Positions 5,558 to 11,826 of a stretch of 11,826 nt of DNA are shown here, one piece after another (the stretch's first letter is position 1; each line of letters opens with the position of its first letter). This DNA is from CAYYMD01 sp964480425 (lineage in GTDB: Bacteria > Planctomycetota > Phycisphaerae > SM23-33), in NCBI GenBank assembly GCA_964480425.1, contig CAYZPY010000078.1, positions 1 through 11,826 on the forward strand, read 5' to 3'. Under the pieces are notes generated by a model, which was given only the letters and a program-made list of their open reading frames with translations, was not told the DNA's origin and ran no database searches. The translations under genes were made by a program, and so were the position numbers.

Positions 5558-6739
5558 GTGCAAATGACAACGTACGCTCAGGATTTGGAATTTCTCCGCG
5601 ATAATCTGCCCGACGAGGGCGGTGCGAATATCGTGGAGCTGACCGGCGCCGGCGAATCACTCGTTGCGGTTGCCCCGGCGTACCAGGGAAGGGTGATGAC
5701 CTCCTCGACCTCCGGGGCGGATGGCGTCAGTTTCGGGTGGATTAACGAGGATTTCATACGGCGCGGTCGGCGCGACCAGGCCTTTAACAACTACGGCGGC
5801 GAGGACCGGTTCTGGCTGGGCCCGGAGGCGGGTCAGTTCGGCCTGTGGTTCAAAAAGGGCGACCCGTTCGACCTTGATCACTGGCGGACGCCGCTGGGGC
5901 TGAACGAGGGCCAGTACCGCATAACCTCCCAGGGCGCGACTTCCGTATGCTTCGCGGCCGAATTTGCCCTGGAGAATTACTCCGGCGCGCGATTCGAATG
6001 CGCCGTCAAGCGCACTATTCGGACGATTGACCGCGGACACGCCTCCGAACTGCTCGGCGCCACGCCCCCGCAGGATCTGCATTTGGCGGCGTTCGAATCG
6101 GACAATGTTTTGAGCAACATAGGCGACAACAACTGGTCGCGCGAAGGCGGATTGTTGAGCATCTGGATACTGGGGATGTTCAAGGCCGGACCACACGCCG
6201 CCGTTATCGTGCCGTTCGAGCCGGGCCCCGTCGAGCAGCTCGGTCCGATGCCCAATACCGAGTATTTCTCGAAAATGCCACCCGAAAGGTGCGCGGTGAA
6301 GGATGATTGGCTGTGGTTCCGTTGCGACGGCGTTTTCCGCGCCAAGATCGGCGTTTCGCCTAATCGCGCCAGGGAATATTTCGGCAGTTACGACCCGGGC
6401 AAAGGCGCGCTGACAATTATTCAATATTACCTGCCGCCCAATGCCGGCGAGCTTCCGTACGTCAACAGCACGTGGGAAATTCAGGACGACCCGTACGCCG
6501 GCGACGCGGTAAACAGTTATAACGATGGCGGCAGAGAGACGCCTGGCGGGGCGGCGCCGACGTTCTACGAGCTGGAAAGATCTTCACCCGCGGCCCGGCT
6601 GGATGCGGGCAAATCCGTCAGTCATTATCATCGTACGTTTCACCTGACCGGACCCGACGAGGCGTTGAGGCAGTTCGCCGACAAGGTTCTGGGTATAGAC
6701 CCGGCGCGGATCAAGCAGGATACCCCCGGGCGGAGCTGA
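5558..6739 (+). CDS. DUF6786 family protein (mutarotase-like fold)
   Basis: This 393-residue protein matches my recollection of the DUF6786 family, which has a galactose-mutarotase-like beta-sandwich. Characteristic stretches are YQGRVMTSS (42-50), SFGWINEDF (58-66), FNNYGGEDRFWLGPEAGQF (76-94) and FKKGDPFDLDHW (98-109). No signal peptide or membrane segment is visible, so it is probably cytoplasmic. Substrate and reaction are unknown; a sugar-binding or epimerase-like role is inference from the fold. The GTG at 5558 is chosen because AAGG (5545-5548) lies 9 bases upstream. An ATG two codons later is possible. The ATG at 5553 is out of frame and hits a stop after four codons. Its stop codon directly abuts the stop of the convergent DUF2617 gene. 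Confidence 0.75.
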   Translation: MQMTTYAQDLEFLRDNLPDEGGANIVELTGAGESLVAVAPAYQGRVMTSSTSGADGVSFGWINEDFIRRGRRDQAFNNYGGEDRFWLGPEAGQFGLWFKKGDPFDLDHWRTPLGLNEGQYRITSQGATSVCFAAEFALENYSGARFECAVKRTIRTIDRGHASELLGATPPQDLHLAAFESDNVLSNIGDNNWSREGGLLSIWILGMFKAGPHAAVIVPFEPGPVEQLGPMPNTEYFSKMPPERCAVKDDWLWFRCDGVFRAKIGVSPNRAREYFGSYDPGKGALTIIQYYLPPNAGELPYVNSTWEIQDDPYAGDAVNSYNDGGRETPGGAAPTFYELERSSPAARLDAGKSVSHYHRTFHLTGPDEALRQFADKVLGIDPARIKQDTPGRS

Positions 6740-7291
6740 TCATTTCATTTCGAATATGGACTGCGTTCTGACCATCGTGAGATTTTCGGGGAAGGCGTGG
6801 AAAGTGAACACGTGCAGTTCGCCGGCCCTTGCGTCGTAATCTATGTAGGTAAAAGGCGTCAGCCCTGGCGACTCGGGATTCATCCACATCGGAAACGGCA
6901 CGAACATGCCTTTTTTCGCGCCCAGGCAGGCCAGTTCGTGGTGAGTCTTTTTATAGACCATCGGGCTCATCGTTTCGACCTGGAAGCTCATCATGTAATT
7001 GACGCCTTCGGCGCGTCGGTGCTGGTGATCGCGCTCGCCACGGAAGGGCATTTCGACCAGTCGTCCGCGCTTTGGCAGCAACGTGGGCGCGGCGGCAGTT
7101 ATCTCCACCAGCGAGAAGCCGTCCTTGAAGCACCCGATTACGTGTGTGCATCCGGTAACCCATATCTGCGCCTCGTACGCGCTCTTGACCACGAGATGGT
7201 CGTGGTAGATGTCGAAAAACTCCGGGTGAACGGGGCGATCGTAAAGGTAAAACCTCAGCGAGGAAACATCTTGTCGCTGTCCGACGTTCAT
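6740..7291 (-). CDS. DUF2617 family protein
   Basis: This 183-residue protein has landmarks I associate with DUF2617: LYDRPVHPEFFDI (residues 16-28) near the start, a VETMSPMVYKKTHHELACL stretch in the middle and HAFPENLTMVRTQS near the end. No signal peptide, membrane segment or catalytic motif is evident, and the family has no established function. The ATG at 7291 is well supported by AAAGGA 8 bases upstream. It is the last gene of the minus-strand surface-glycan operon, 49 bases after DUF2062. A TATAAT hexamer (7345-7340) overlaps the DUF2062 stop but lacks a convincing -35 box. The gene ends flush against the DUF6786 gene (TGATCA, 6737-6742) with no room for a terminator between them. Confidence 0.8.
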   Translation of the reverse strand: MNVGQRQDVSSLRFYLYDRPVHPEFFDIYHDHLVVKSAYEAQIWVTGCTHVIGCFKDGFSLVEITAAAPTLLPKRGRLVEMPFRGERDHQHRRAEGVNYMMSFQVETMSPMVYKKTHHELACLGAKKGMFVPFPMWMNPESPGLTPFTYIDYDARAGELHVFTFHAFPENLTMVRTQSIFEMK

Positions 7292-7340
7292 TTAACTCAT
7301 CCTTTGGTTCTGCAGGGTTGTGTATAACTTATATGGTCCA

Positions 7341-7913
7341 TTATACGTTCTTGGGCGCATCAAGTCGAGATTGATTTTTGGCATCGGGCGCAGCAGATTC
7401 GATTTTGGGCTTGTGGTGGCGATGCCAGTGTTTTCGATATTTAACCACCGCCCAGCGTATCAATATATATGTAAACAGGGCGACTAACAGGGCGACTATG
7501 ATGCTCCCCACCCACAGCGGCAGTAGAATGGACGAAGTCGCCGTCCACCACGCCTGAATCTTCGCAATCCACCCGTTATGAGTGTGAATTGCTTCGTTGC
7601 AGGCGTTCATGAACACCTTCCACTTGTAATTGCCGCCGAGTATTTCTCCACCCAGCAGATACGACGGTCCGTACAGCGGCACCAGCGTGATCGGATTCGA
7701 TATCCACACGAACGGCACGCCGACGAATTTGTTCGCCTTGAAAAGTGCAGAAAGCAACACTGTCAGGATCATCTGGAAGCCAATGGTGGGCGTCCAGGTG
7801 ACGAAGATTCCGATCGCCACGCCGAGCGCTATGCGGTGGGGCGTGTCGTCTATGTGCAGCACGCGGTAGATAAAGAAGCGTTTAAGACTTTTGGCTATGA
7901 ATTTATGGGGCAT
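7341..7913 (-). CDS. DUF2062 integral membrane protein
   Basis: This 190-residue protein carries the DUF2062 signature: a short basic N terminus, then DTPHRIALGVAIGIFVTWTP (23-42), a second hydrophobic stretch, and WISNPITLVPLYGPSYLLGG (70-89). A last hydrophobic segment (about 130-155) is followed by a basic, His-rich cytoplasmic-type tail. It is an inner-membrane protein of unknown function. DUF2062 proteins are often encoded beside glycosyltransferases. Its ATG overlaps the GT9 gene end by 11 bases and has only a weak ribosome site, so it probably depends on translational coupling. A role in the envelope pathway of its neighbours is inferred. Confidence 0.85.
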   Translation of the reverse strand: MPHKFIAKSLKRFFIYRVLHIDDTPHRIALGVAIGIFVTWTPTIGFQMILTVLLSALFKANKFVGVPFVWISNPITLVPLYGPSYLLGGEILGGNYKWKVFMNACNEAIHTHNGWIAKIQAWWTATSSILLPLWVGSIIVALLVALFTYILIRWAVVKYRKHWHRHHKPKIESAAPDAKNQSRLDAPKNV

Positions 7914-8955
7914 TTTGCTTCAGCATACTATCCACAGCGGATATCACGTCGCGGGGCTTAATCGACTCCATGCACGTTACGTGCCTGCAGCGGCGTTTGA
8001 GGCATCCGCGGCAGGGGACCGGCGCCGAGACCGCAACGCCCAACAGGTAAGGTCCGGTGTGGTCCAGGCGGGTGGGTCCCATGAGCGTCACGGCCCATTT
8101 GCCGGTCGCCGGGGCGACGTACTTCGAGGCCGAATCGCAGCAGACCACTCCCGCAGACGACGCTATTATACCAACAAATTGCCACACGGAAGTCTTTCCC
8201 GACAGGTCGAACACGTTTTTTGCGCCGTCGGCGAGCCGTCGGCAGAAATCCCTGTCGCTCCCGGGCGCAAGGAGCACCAGGGGCATCCGTTCGGCAAGGG
8301 CCGAGGTCACCTTTCGCCAGTGCCTGACGGGATATTGCTTAGTGACCCATCGGGTGGTGGGGGCGCAGGCGAGGTAGGGGCGGCGGTCTAATTTGACGGA
8401 TTTTAAAAGCATGTCGGCCTGGCGGCGCCGGGCGGGCGAGACGTAAAGCCGCATGTCCGAGGGGCGGGCGTCGATGCCCAGGCGTTGCGCAACGGCGATG
8501 TTGCGCTCCACGGTGTGCGTGCGCCGCGGTCGGACAGGGTAGTTGTAGAAGGCGGGGGCGCCTTCCCTGGCGTCGTCGAATCCGGCGCGCACCGGCGCGC
8601 GCGTAAAGGCGGTCAGAATCACGCTGCGGAGCAGGCCCTGCAAATCGATTACCCAGTCGAAATTCGATTGGACCAGGTTTTTGAGCAGTCTCGCCAGTTC
8701 CCGCATCGCCACGGGGCTTCGCCACGCCCGGCCGAGAAGTTTCCGTCGGAACAGGATAATCTCGTCCAGTTGGGGNNNNNNNNNNGACAGCATGTTCGCC
8801 CCGGGCTCCGCCAGCAGCCACGACACTTTCGCGTCCGGAAACCTGCGTTTAATCCCCCGTAAAACCACAAGGGCGGTTATCACGTCGCCCAGCGCGGTGG
8901 GCTTTATAATCAGAATTCGTCCGGGCTCGGCGATTTTTAATTCAGCGGTATTCAC
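7903..8955 (-). CDS. Glycosyltransferase family 9 (heptosyltransferase-like), contains scaffold gap
   Basis: This 350-residue GT-B enzyme would transfer a heptose or similar sugar to the LPS core at the inner membrane. Family landmarks: ILIIKPTALGDVI (14-26), DWVIDLQGLLRS (100-111), TTRWVTKQYP (200-209), the nucleotide-sugar region ending MGPTRLDHTGPY (292-303), and four cysteines at 315, 318, 323 and 328 followed by M-E-S-I-K-P. The usual D-S/T-G-x-x-H motif reads DSASKY (274-279), losing Gly and His. The GTG at 8955 is chosen because GAGGAA lies 6 bases upstream and it overlaps the kinase stop as GTGA. An in-frame ATG at 9051 would lie within the kinase gene. Ten Ns (8776-8785) hide about four codons (57-60). 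The frame is kept across them and the flanks are spaced as expected for the family. Confidence 0.88.
   Translation of the reverse strand: MNTAELKIAEPGRILIIKPTALGDVITALVVLRGIKRRFPDAKVSWLLAEPGANMLXXXXPQLDEIILFRRKLLGRAWRSPVAMRELARLLKNLVQSNFDWVIDLQGLLRSVILTAFTRAPVRAGFDDAREGAPAFYNYPVRPRRTHTVERNIAVAQRLGIDARPSDMRLYVSPARRRQADMLLKSVKLDRRPYLACAPTTRWVTKQYPVRHWRKVTSALAERMPLVLLAPGSDRDFCRRLADGAKNVFDLSGKTSVWQFVGIIASSAGVVCCDSASKYVAPATGKWAVTLMGPTRLDHTGPYLLGVAVSAPVPCRGCLKRRCRHVTCMESIKPRDVISAVDSMLKQNAP
8776..8785. other. Assembly gap of 10 Ns
   Basis: Ten ambiguous bases interrupt the GT9 gene. The minus-strand reading frame is the same on both sides, and the spacing from the preceding Leu to the following Pro fits typical GT9 proteins. 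The real gap is therefore probably close to 10 bases. Confidence 0.95.
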
Positions 8956-10415
8956 GTGGCGTTCCTCGTGCTCGCATGGCCGGCGGCATGTCGAGCGGAG
9001 GCGTCTTTGCGTCGGGAGCGTATCTGGCGGGCGATTTTGCGGCTCGACCATCGCTCAAGCGCGCGCCAGTATGGCTTGAAATTGATCCTGCCGCATCCCG
9101 GTTTGCGTAGGTAACTCATCAGCATTCTCAGGCGCCCGGCGTGGTTCACCGTGGGGCATTGCAGCAGCGACACGTTGAGGCGCATCAGTCCCTGGAACCG
9201 CCGCCGCGCCGTCAGGCGCCACCGGTGGGAAAGTCCGTCCAGGTCGACCAGCACGATTTGGGGCGGTTTTTCGCCCTCTTGGTGGATCAGCATGTTCGAC
9301 GCTTTCAGGTCGCGATGCGCGAAATTGTTTTCGTAAAGTCGTCGCAGGAGCCGGCCCATCTGCGCCAGCACGTCCTGCCCCATTCGGCGACGGGGGTCAT
9401 CCGACGTGCGCGCACCGCCCCCGGGCTCGTTGTCCAGGTTTTCCCGCAGGAATTTGTCCAGTGCTGGTGCGTTGACCGCCTCGGTTATCAAAATACTGTC
9501 CCTGAGGAAAAGCCCGGTTCTTTTCTCCACGGCGACCAGCGGCACGGCGGTGCCGATGCGGCGGTTCAGCAGCTTCCATCCCAGGCGGAACGCACGCACC
9601 GAACGCGAAAGGCGGAAGCAATCCACCAGAACCTTCCACCAATGCTTGCGCTTGGGTCGCTTTATATAAACCTCCAGTTCTCTGCCGCCAAGACTGATTC
9701 GCCTTCGCAGGACCATTGACACGCCGCATTCCTTGACCACTTGCCCAGAAGAGTCGAACAGTGATTCCGGGTGCGACAGCAGGTCTCGCCATTGTGCCGG
9801 GCCGATCGATAATCCGTCCAGTTGCGACCATCGGGGGACGAAGTACGGCTTCCACACGGCGTGGCCGCGCCATCCGCCCGGCAGTTTGAGGCGGACGAAA
9901 TGCTGGTTATCGCCTGTAATAAGCCGATCGTGCGCGGCGTTGCGTTTTATTGCGTGGTGCCGCGCGTGGCGCTCAATGGAAAACACCCAGCCGCGCAGCG
10001 TTCCCGACGTGTCGCTGTGGTCCAGGTAGCGTTTGAGGAACCTCAGCCGCTCGGTGCGGGTGGTGCTTTGGCGGACTTCGTAATTCAGATGGGCGAGGTT
10101 CACGGCCCGTTTGCGCCTGGTCACTATAGCCGCCGCGGCGCGTTTCAGGTTCGCCGGCGCAGGTTCGCCGTCGTGCATGAGGATGTCGCCTGTGCCGAAC
10201 TCCCTGTAAACGACTCCGGCGTCGTGTATGCCCGCAATAATTTTCGCCGAGGTCGAGAGGATGCTGCGCGCTTTGACCAGGTCGCCTTCTGCGCGGGCGC
10301 GCAGGTAACTCCTCCACGCCGAGTCCGTCTCGCCGCCCGTCCGGTCGGCGTGCAGGAAATTTACGCCGCGCGCCTGTAGACGACGCTCCACCTTGGCAAT
10401 ACGGGCATTACTCAT
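8952..10415 (-). CDS. Lipopolysaccharide kinase-like protein (InaA/WaaP type) with an N-terminal degenerate kinase half
   Basis: The C-terminal half of this 487-residue protein (about 170-440) is a WaaP/InaA-type small-molecule kinase. It has a probable ATP-anchoring Lys252 (EVYIKRPKRK), catalytic HRDLKASNM (367-375: Asp369, Asn374) and metal-binding DLDG (391-394). By family it would phosphorylate sugars of the LPS core at the cytoplasmic membrane. Residues about 35-135 repeat the kinase C-lobe: SYLRAR, then HDAGVVYREFGTGDIL in place of the catalytic loop, and LRFLKRYL at the end. The catalytic Asp is Glu and the metal-binding D-L-D is missing, so this half should be inactive. The ATG at 10415 is chosen because it overlaps the preceding stop by 8 bases; a longer frame to 10544 is not family-like. 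Its end overlaps the GT9 start by 4 bases. No membrane segment is seen. Confidence 0.85.
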   Translation of the reverse strand: MSNARIAKVERRLQARGVNFLHADRTGGETDSAWRSYLRARAEGDLVKARSILSTSAKIIAGIHDAGVVYREFGTGDILMHDGEPAPANLKRAAAAIVTRRKRAVNLAHLNYEVRQSTTRTERLRFLKRYLDHSDTSGTLRGWVFSIERHARHHAIKRNAAHDRLITGDNQHFVRLKLPGGWRGHAVWKPYFVPRWSQLDGLSIGPAQWRDLLSHPESLFDSSGQVVKECGVSMVLRRRISLGGRELEVYIKRPKRKHWWKVLVDCFRLSRSVRAFRLGWKLLNRRIGTAVPLVAVEKRTGLFLRDSILITEAVNAPALDKFLRENLDNEPGGGARTSDDPRRRMGQDVLAQMGRLLRRLYENNFAHRDLKASNMLIHQEGEKPPQIVLVDLDGLSHRWRLTARRRFQGLMRLNVSLLQCPTVNHAGRLRMLMSYLRKPGCGRINFKPYWRALERWSSRKIARQIRSRRKDASARHAAGHASTRNAT

Positions 10416-11490
10416 TCGCCATTTCCGCCCGGGCGCGTGACTCCACGTCGAGAACGGCCCGATATAATTTTTCGAATTTCGCCCTGACACCTTCCGGTTC
10501 GAATTGCCGCCGTGCGTATTTGGCGGCCTTGGCGGACATTTCAAGGCGCGGGCGGGTTTGCTCCAGCAAATTCAAAATTACTTTAGACGAGGCCGGTAAA
10601 TTTCCCGAAGGCGCAAGGCGGGCCAGTTTTCCGCCGGATGTCAGTTCCCGCGTCTCGGCGGTGTTCCATGCAACGGTCGGCGAGCCCGACGCAAGTGCGT
10701 CTACCAGCGCCGCGGGACATCCACTTTTGTGGGCGAACATGGCCACGTTTGAGCCCGCAAGGACTTGCCGGGGCGGCAGTACGCCATGCGTGAAGAACAT
10801 CTCGCTGTCGAATCCAACCGTTGAAGCGAAATACCTCGCATTCGGCGCGGCCGGCCCGTCGCCCGGTACGATGACGCACAGATTTTCCAGCAGACGCTTT
10901 AATATCCCGAAAATCCACAGGACGTACTTGTGGCCGGAGCGGAGCGTAATTGGCCCCGGTGCGGTGAGCAGGATGTGCCGGTCGTTGAGCCCCAGTGCGG
11001 ATCGGATTTTCGCCCCGGCGTTATGCACGTTTACGATGTCAGCCGCCGGGGGTATCACCTGCACCATATCGCCACTTATTCCCCGGGCTACGATTTTATT
11101 TTTGGCGGCGACGGTTTGAACCGTAATTAGAATTTGTGCGTCATTGGCCTCCCGCATCAGCCATTCTGGCAGTTTGCACGTTTCTATCCCCCCAAGCGAG
11201 AGGACCACCCGGCATCCCTTTCTTTGGGACGCGTACAGCGCGGCGGCGGCGGCGGACGTGGACCATGCGTGGACGAGTCTGACGCATGGTTCCAAGGCCA
11301 GGATAAGCGCGCTGCCCGCAACGGGGGGGTGACCCGTAATGCAGTGCAGCGGCTCGATGTCGAGTTTCCCCCTGGCCGAGGGTGGCGGGGAATCCAGGCA
11401 GACGATTTGGGCATCACCGAACAGCAGGCACAACTGCGAAACCGCCTCGGGCGTCGTGCGGGAATCTATTACGTGTAAAATTTCATCCAT
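10408..11490 (-). CDS. Glycosyltransferase, GT4-like (GT-B fold)
   Basis: This 360-residue protein is first in the minus-strand surface-glycan operon. The C-terminal half looks like a GT4 nucleotide-sugar-binding domain: VIPPAAD (145-151), ILLTAPGPITLRSGHKYV (173-190), CVIVPGDGP (205-213), FFTHGVLPPRQV (232-243) and CPAALVDALASGSPTVAWNT (258-277). The usual E-x7-E motif is not preserved: Ser or Gly stands at the first Glu and Asp264 at the second. The N-terminal half has the loose Rossmann pattern of GT-B enzymes (LVHAWSTSAAAAALYASQ). No signal peptide or membrane segment is visible, so it would act on the cytoplasmic face. The ATG at 11490 is preferred, although no good ribosome site precedes it; a TTG at 11526 is an alternative. 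Sugar and acceptor are unknown. An LPS core or surface-glycan role is inferred from the downstream kinase and GT9. Confidence 0.8.
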   Translation of the reverse strand: MDEILHVIDSRTTPEAVSQLCLLFGDAQIVCLDSPPPSARGKLDIEPLHCITGHPPVAGSALILALEPCVRLVHAWSTSAAAAALYASQRKGCRVVLSLGGIETCKLPEWLMREANDAQILITVQTVAAKNKIVARGISGDMVQVIPPAADIVNVHNAGAKIRSALGLNDRHILLTAPGPITLRSGHKYVLWIFGILKRLLENLCVIVPGDGPAAPNARYFASTVGFDSEMFFTHGVLPPRQVLAGSNVAMFAHKSGCPAALVDALASGSPTVAWNTAETRELTSGGKLARLAPSGNLPASSKVILNLLEQTRPRLEMSAKAAKYARRQFEPEGVRAKFEKLYRAVLDVESRARAEMANE

Positions 11491-11624
11491 GTTGAATATC
11501 GTATTGTCCGAAGGACCCGGGAACAAGAGATATGACGTACAGCAACCATCCCGAGTGATTTGATTACATAGATAATCGGGGGCGAGCCGGGCGGGTCGAG
11601 GGTCTTTCTGCTTTCTAAAGATCT

Positions 11625-11651
11625 AATAAAAATGCTCGTTAATGAGCATTT
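11625..11651 (-). terminator. Intrinsic terminator of the tRNA gene
   Basis: Perfect 8-base arms AAATGCTC (11630-11637) and GAGCATTT (11644-11651) enclose a 6-base loop. On the minus strand the hairpin starts 4 bases after the tRNA 3' end and runs into TTTTTATT. The stem is not GC-rich but position and T-run fit. Confidence 0.75.
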
Positions 11652-11655
11652 CTAT

Positions 11656-11729
11656 TACGCCCGAGAGGACTCGAACCTCTGACCTGCGGTTTAGGAAACC
11701 GCCGCTCTGTCCTGCTGAGCTACGGGCGT
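11656..11729 (-). tRNA. tRNA-Arg (anticodon CCT)
   Basis: The 74-base minus-strand sequence folds into a complete cloverleaf. The acceptor stem is ACGCCCG/CGGGCGT (7 pairs), followed by TA at 8-9. The D stem is GCTC/GAGC with a 9-base GG-containing loop. The anticodon stem is GCGGT/ACCGC with loop TTCCTAA, giving anticodon CCT for AGG codons. The variable loop is AGGTC, the T stem is AGAGG/CCTCT with loop TTCGAGT, and the discriminator is A. CCA is not encoded and must be added after transcription. Confidence 0.96.
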
Positions 11730-11738
11730 AGTCATTGG

Positions 11739-11768
11739 AGTATAATTGCTCTGTATATATTTGTGCAA
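11739..11768 (-). promoter_or_regulatory. Sigma-70-type promoter of the tRNA gene
   Basis: On the minus strand TTGCAC (11768-11763) and TATACT (11744-11739) are 18 bases apart. The predicted start is a few bases before the tRNA 5' end at 11729. Beyond it, up to 11826, I see no supported gene. Confidence 0.55.
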
Positions 11769-11826
11769 GTTGACGAGCTATTTGCTTTGTAAGGATTTTT
11801 GCGGGGCTGTGGTGGTTGAAGGACAC

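Noticed and set aside
5657..6424. 255-codon open frame antisense to the DUF6786 gene
   Set aside because: The family motifs are all on the plus strand; the reverse frame is a GC-rich shadow.
6797..7327. 176-codon plus-strand frame opposite DUF2617
   Set aside because: The minus strand has a good ribosome site and DUF2617 motifs. The plus frame has neither.
11623..11826. 67-codon minus-strand frame at the right end
   Set aside because: It runs through the tRNA-Arg gene and its terminator hairpin, so it is not a protein gene.

Overview
The window looks like chromosomal DNA of a Gram-negative (LPS-bearing), Shine-Dalgarno-using bacterium. The gene mix is a receiver-less sigma-54 activator, DUF2617 and DUF6786 proteins, an InaA/WaaP-type kinase next to a GT9 glycosyltransferase and DUF2062, and a tRNA without encoded CCA. 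This suggests Planctomycetota, perhaps Phycisphaerae. That placement is an inference from family content only. A 10-N scaffold gap shows it is a draft or metagenome assembly. There is no sign of mobile elements, CRISPR or rRNA.

Left part (1-1754, minus strand): a sigma-54 enhancer-binding protein without an N-terminal sensor domain lies upstream of a partial gene for a degenerate receiver-like protein. Between them is a near-consensus sigma-54 promoter (369-386) reading into the receiver-like gene. A perfect 12-bp palindrome lies about 100 bp upstream of that promoter. Together they look like a small self-contained sigma-54 unit.

Middle (2068-5442, plus strand): a tightly packed signalling operon encodes a membrane histidine kinase, a single-domain response regulator and a receiver-GGDEF diguanylate cyclase with intact active and inhibitory sites. 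The divergent 313-bp region 1755-2067 carries a weak sigma-54-like element and a 7-bp-arm dyad upstream of the kinase. A DUF6786 (mutarotase-like) gene follows at 5558-6739. It ends head-on against the next operon with directly abutting stop codons.

Right part (11490 down to 6740, minus strand): a five-gene operon encodes a GT4-like glycosyltransferase, a lipopolysaccharide-kinase-like protein, a GT9 heptosyltransferase-like protein, a DUF2062 membrane protein and a DUF2617 protein. The first four overlap by 4 to 11 bases, which implies translational coupling and joint work on the LPS core or another surface glycan. Two features stand out. The kinase carries a degenerate second kinase C-lobe at its N terminus. 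Both glycosyltransferases deviate at residues usually conserved in their families. The window closes with a tRNA-Arg(CCT) gene on the minus strand with its own promoter and intrinsic terminator.
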